Shown here piece by piece: positions 61,467 to 63,750 of a stretch of 63,750 bases of DNA (position 1 is its first letter; the number at the start of each line of letters is the position of its first letter). The notes beneath the pieces are model-generated. The model did no database searches. It was not told the DNA's origin and saw nothing but the letters and a program-made list of their open reading frames with translations. Source of the DNA: Methylobacterium sp. GXS13 (lineage in GTDB: Bacteria; Pseudomonadota; Alphaproteobacteria; Rhizobiales; Beijerinckiaceae); assembly GCF_001455965.1 (NCBI RefSeq), contig NZ_LKKO01000040.1, forward strand, positions 1 to 63,750, written 5' to 3'. The position numbers were made by a program, and so were the translations under genes.

Positions 61467-62255
61467 TCAGACGCTGGCGATCAGCTCGGCCGCGGCCTCG
61501 AACTCGGTGCGGCGGATCGCCAGCCGCGCCTCGGCTTCGGCATCCCGGCCCCATACGGCGGCCTGATAGGTCTCGTCCACATGGGCCGCGTCCCAGGCCT
61601 CGGCCGGGCCGAGGCGGCCGCGCAGGACCGCAAGCGCGATCAGCAGCGAGCCGGTCAGCGTCGTCAGCGTGTGCAGTCCGGCCAGCCGGAACGGGCTCTC
61701 AACCGCGGCCACCGCCTCGGACAGCGCCCGCACGGTATCGGGCGGCTGTTCCACATGCATCACACCCTCGCTGAGGATCACCCGGGCTCCGAAGGTCTCC
61801 CGGGCCCAGTCGAGGACCGGGTCCCAGGCGGCGGCCTGGGCCGAGACCAGCCGGTCCGGATCCCCGGCCCGATAGGCGACAAGGTCGGTGCTCGCATAGG
61901 CGCAGAGATCCTCCACCACCGCGGCGTGCCGGGGGGCGACGCCGTCGATGCTGGTATTCGCCAGCCGGGTCAGCGGCATCCTGGCCGGGTCGATCACCGT
62001 GTCCTGCGCCGCCCATTCGGCCGCGATCTTCTCGGCCAAAGCCCGGGTCGGCAGGCTCAGCGGGTTGCGGGCCGGCGTGTTGGCCGGACGACCGTCCAGG
62101 GTCAACCGAAATCCATCCGGGCCCTCGGCGAAGCCGGCCTCCTTGTAGAACCGCCGGGGCAGGGCAGGCTTGGCATGGCCGCGGGCCGCCCGCATCGGAT
62201 CGGGGCGTTCCCCGTCGCCCGGTCCGCCGAGCCACTCGTTCGTCACATCGCTCAT
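61467..62255 (-). CDS. ATP12 family F1F0-ATPase assembly chaperone
   Basis: A 262-residue cytoplasmic chaperone homologous to mitochondrial Atp12, which keeps F1 alpha subunits competent for assembly. Recognised by RRFYKEAGFAEGPDGFRLTL DGRPANTPARNPL, AEWAAQDTVIDPARMPLTRLANT, DLCAYASTDLVAYRAGDP and LHTLTTLTGSLLIALAVLRG. Start at ATG 62255. Next to the HAD phosphatase gene, a common alphaproteobacterial pairing. Confidence 0.93.
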   Translation of the reverse strand: MSDVTNEWLGGPGDGERPDPMRAARGHAKPALPRRFYKEAGFAEGPDGFRLTLDGRPANTPARNPLSLPTRALAEKIAAEWAAQDTVIDPARMPLTRLANTSIDGVAPRHAAVVEDLCAYASTDLVAYRAGDPDRLVSAQAAAWDPVLDWARETFGARVILSEGVMHVEQPPDTVRALSEAVAAVESPFRLAGLHTLTTLTGSLLIALAVLRGRLGPAEAWDAAHVDETYQAAVWGRDAEAEARLAIRRTEFEAAAELIASV

Positions 62256-62309
62256 GGATGCCAGATAGGGGTTTTGGGGTTCGTCGGCGAGCCTCGCTGG
62301 ACATCGCGC

Positions 62310-62401
62310 CGTCATTGCGAGCGGAGCGAAGCAACCCAGGGCGGCGGGCGTTCTCCGAGCGGTGCGATTCCCTGGGTCGCTTCCCTACGCTCGCGATGAC
62401 G
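62310..62401. repeat. 92-bp intergenic palindromic repeat, copy 3
   Basis: Same 92-base length as the copies at 7919 and 53337, with several substitutions (left arm CGTCATTGCGAGCGGAGCGA, right arm ending TACGCTCGCGATGACG). It overlaps the last codons of the HAD phosphatase gene, whose stop at 62385-62387 lies inside it. Confidence 0.85.
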
Positions 62402-63074
62402 GCGAAGCGGGCGGGCCCGAAGGCTCCCCCCCGGAGAACAACCCCTCCAGCGCACCCGCGCACGAGACCACGGTGACTGCCCCCGCCCCGTAGAGGGCGC
62501 CGGCCGGGTGATAGCCCCAGCCGACCCCCACCGCGACGGCCCCGGCCGAGACGCCCATGCCGATGTCGAAGGTGGTATCGCCCACCATGATGGTGGCTTC
62601 GGGGGCGCAGCCGGCCTCTGCCATCGCCTGGCGCAGCATGGTTGGATCGGGCTTCGACGGCGCATCGTCGGCACTTTGCGTGGTGACGAACCAGTCGGCC
62701 CAGCCGTGATGCTCGATCAGCCGGTCGACGCCGCGGCGCGACTTGCCGGTCGCGAGGCCGATCAGCACGTCCTCCCGGGCGCGCAGGCGGGCCAGCAGGT
62801 CGCCCATCCCGGGAAACAGCGGCTCCTCGTAGGCGGGGTCGACGCGCAGGCGATTATAAGCCTGCTTGTAGCTTTCGGAGAGTTCCGCGATCGGCCCGTC
62901 CTCGCCGACGAGGCGGCGGAAGGCCTGCGGCAGAGACAGCCCGACCACGGAAAGCGCCTCGCGCCGGCCCGGGGCCGGCAGGCCGTTCTCCGCGAAGGCG
63001 AGTCCCTGCGCGGCCACGATCAGATGCTGGCTGTCGACCAGGGTGCCGTCGACATCGAAGACGATCAGCTTCAT
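62385..63074 (-). CDS. HAD-family phosphatase (phosphoglycolate-phosphatase-like)
   Basis: A 229-residue HAD hydrolase. Motif I FDVDGTLVDS at 5-14, motif II LATGKSRRG, motif III KPDPTMLRQ, motif IV MVGDTTFDIGMG; helical cap between motifs I and II (subclass IA). Probable dephosphorylation of a small metabolite such as phosphoglycolate. The last few residues are encoded by the 92-bp repeat. Same strand as the ATP12 gene, 130 bases upstream of it. Confidence 0.88.
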   Translation of the reverse strand: MKLIVFDVDGTLVDSQHLIVAAQGLAFAENGLPAPGRREALSVVGLSLPQAFRRLVGEDGPIAELSESYKQAYNRLRVDPAYEEPLFPGMGDLLARLRAREDVLIGLATGKSRRGVDRLIEHHGWADWFVTTQSADDAPSKPDPTMLRQAMAEAGCAPEATIMVGDTTFDIGMGVSAGAVAVGVGWGYHPAGALYGAGAVTVVSCAGALEGLFSGGEPSGPPASPSSRA

Positions 63075-63105
63075 CGCCCGGGCGCACCCGGCGCGGCGCG
63101 ACCGG

Positions 63106-63516
63106 TCACGGCTTGCGGCCTGGCTGCACCGGCTGGGCGGCACCCGGCTGCGCCGCTTGCCCGTGCGTGCGCTCGTAGCCGAGCCGGCAGCGGATCAGGA
63201 ACCGCCGCCGCCTGCCGCCGCGCAAGCCACGCTGGTGCGATGCGCGGTTGCAGGCCGCGTAGGATCGCCGCCGCCGCTCGGCCCGGCCGCTCGATGCCGG
63301 GCGAGGGGCGGTCTGCGGCTGGGCCGCGGACGGGGCGGGGGTCGCAGCCGGCTGCGGCGCATCGGCCGAAGGGACGGGCTGCGCAGGCTTGGCCGCATTG
63401 GCCGGTGGTGCGGCACTCGCCGGGGCGGCCGGCTTGGCGGCTTCACCCGGCGCGGCATGGGCGGCCGGCCCGACCAGGCAAAGGGCGGCGAGGCAGGCCA
63501 GCGTCGCGAGCTTCAT
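63106..63516 (-). CDS. secreted PsiF-like protein
   Basis: A 136-residue exported protein with signal peptide (1-21) and a long Ala/Pro-rich spacer (about 22-75) before SYAACNRASHQRGLRGGRRR RFLIRCRLGYE, which matches the PsiF repeat (paired cysteines and a G-L-x-G spacing), here unusually arginine-rich. PsiF proteins are phosphate-starvation-induced and of unknown function. Confidence 0.6.
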   Translation of the reverse strand: MKLATLACLAALCLVGPAAHAAPGEAAKPAAPASAAPPANAAKPAQPVPSADAPQPAATPAPSAAQPQTAPRPASSGRAERRRRSYAACNRASHQRGLRGGRRRRFLIRCRLGYERTHGQAAQPGAAQPVQPGRKP

Positions 63517-63638
63517 GCGTCAGGGTCTCGAACCGCGGGAAATCGGCCCCGCGGCGGAACGGCGGGTCGCGGGTCAGCATCTGAGGCGAGGCGGCCCAGT
63601 GCCCAGGCGCGGCCGGCCCTAGAGGGTTGGGGGGCGGG

Positions 63639-63661
63639 GCGCCCGCCGCCGGGGCGGGCGC
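63639..63661. repeat. GC-rich perfect hairpin
   Basis: GCGCCCGCC at 63639-63647 and GGCGGGCGC at 63653-63661 form a nine-base-pair stem with a five-base loop, near the window edge. No T-run; role unclear. Confidence 0.35.
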
Positions 63662-63750
63662 GACGCCGCGGGGCTCGCCCGCCCCCTGCACCTCGCCCCC
63701 CTCCCCCGCTTCCTCACCGGTCCCGCGCTCTCGGCGGGCACGCGCCCGCC

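Overview
The window is GC-rich DNA with dense genes on both strands. It looks like a chromosomal segment of a Hyphomicrobiales alphaproteobacterium, most likely Methylobacterium or a close relative. That placement is inference. It rests on an alphaproteobacterial flagellar layout (motE, DUF6468, fliM and fliL divergent from flgF, flgG, flgA and flgH), an ATP12-type F1 assembly chaperone, DUF1192 and DUF3775 proteins, a PQQ-type quinoprotein dehydrogenase, and a 92-bp palindromic repeat that I remember from Methylobacterium-like genomes. I saw no rRNA, tRNA, CRISPR array, prophage or intact insertion sequence.

Layout. 0.1-3.8 kb is a small accessory patch: an ECF41-type sigma factor translationally coupled to a flavodoxin gene broken by one in-frame TGA, with a good ECF41-like promoter in front; an ankyrin protein; a frameshifted addiction-module antitoxin; and a coupled HEPN-like two-gene unit. 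4.1-13.7 kb is mixed metabolism: quinoprotein dehydrogenase, acyl-CoA thioesterase, O-antigen-ligase-like protein, MDR oxidoreductase, acetyltransferase, ABC-F ATPase, esterase and lytic transglycosylase. 14.0-17.7 kb is a coherent export module: a Tat-exported flavin amine oxidase, a c-type cytochrome and a signal-peptide RidA, all start-stop overlapped, followed by an outer-membrane channel-like protein. 17.9-21.8 kb holds surface-polysaccharide or lipid genes. 22.2-30.0 kb holds a CoA-transferase, the run yejF, deoB, DUF1192 and an LRR-kinase fusion, then two methyltransferases, the second in unusually AT-rich DNA.

30.3-37.3 kb is the flagellar block, with two divergent arms around a 257-bp control region that contains a palindrome, a repeated CGGATATC motif and a sigma54-like promoter. 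37.3-46.7 kb holds a Tat-exported Gfo/Idh/MocA oxidoreductase, a PilZ protein, a PAP2 phosphatase, a 2H phosphoesterase, a spore-photoproduct-lyase-like radical SAM protein, an AlgX/AlgJ-like SGNH protein, a glutathionyl-hydroquinone reductase, and a thioredoxin-TPR, LON-domain and Trm112 run. 47-63.7 kb is mostly housekeeping: priA, an MFS transporter, an esterase, an App1-type phosphatase, a CorC-like protein, a class III aminotransferase, glutathione peroxidase, ATP12, a HAD phosphatase and a PsiF-like protein.

The most interesting items are the exported amine-oxidation operon (an amine dehydrogenase using its own cytochrome, with an imine deaminase in the same compartment), the ECF41 promoter and operon with a nonsense-mutated flavodoxin, the HEPN pair beside a broken antitoxin, the LRR-kinase fusion, and the flagellar control region. 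Calls are from reading translations and motifs; no searches were run.
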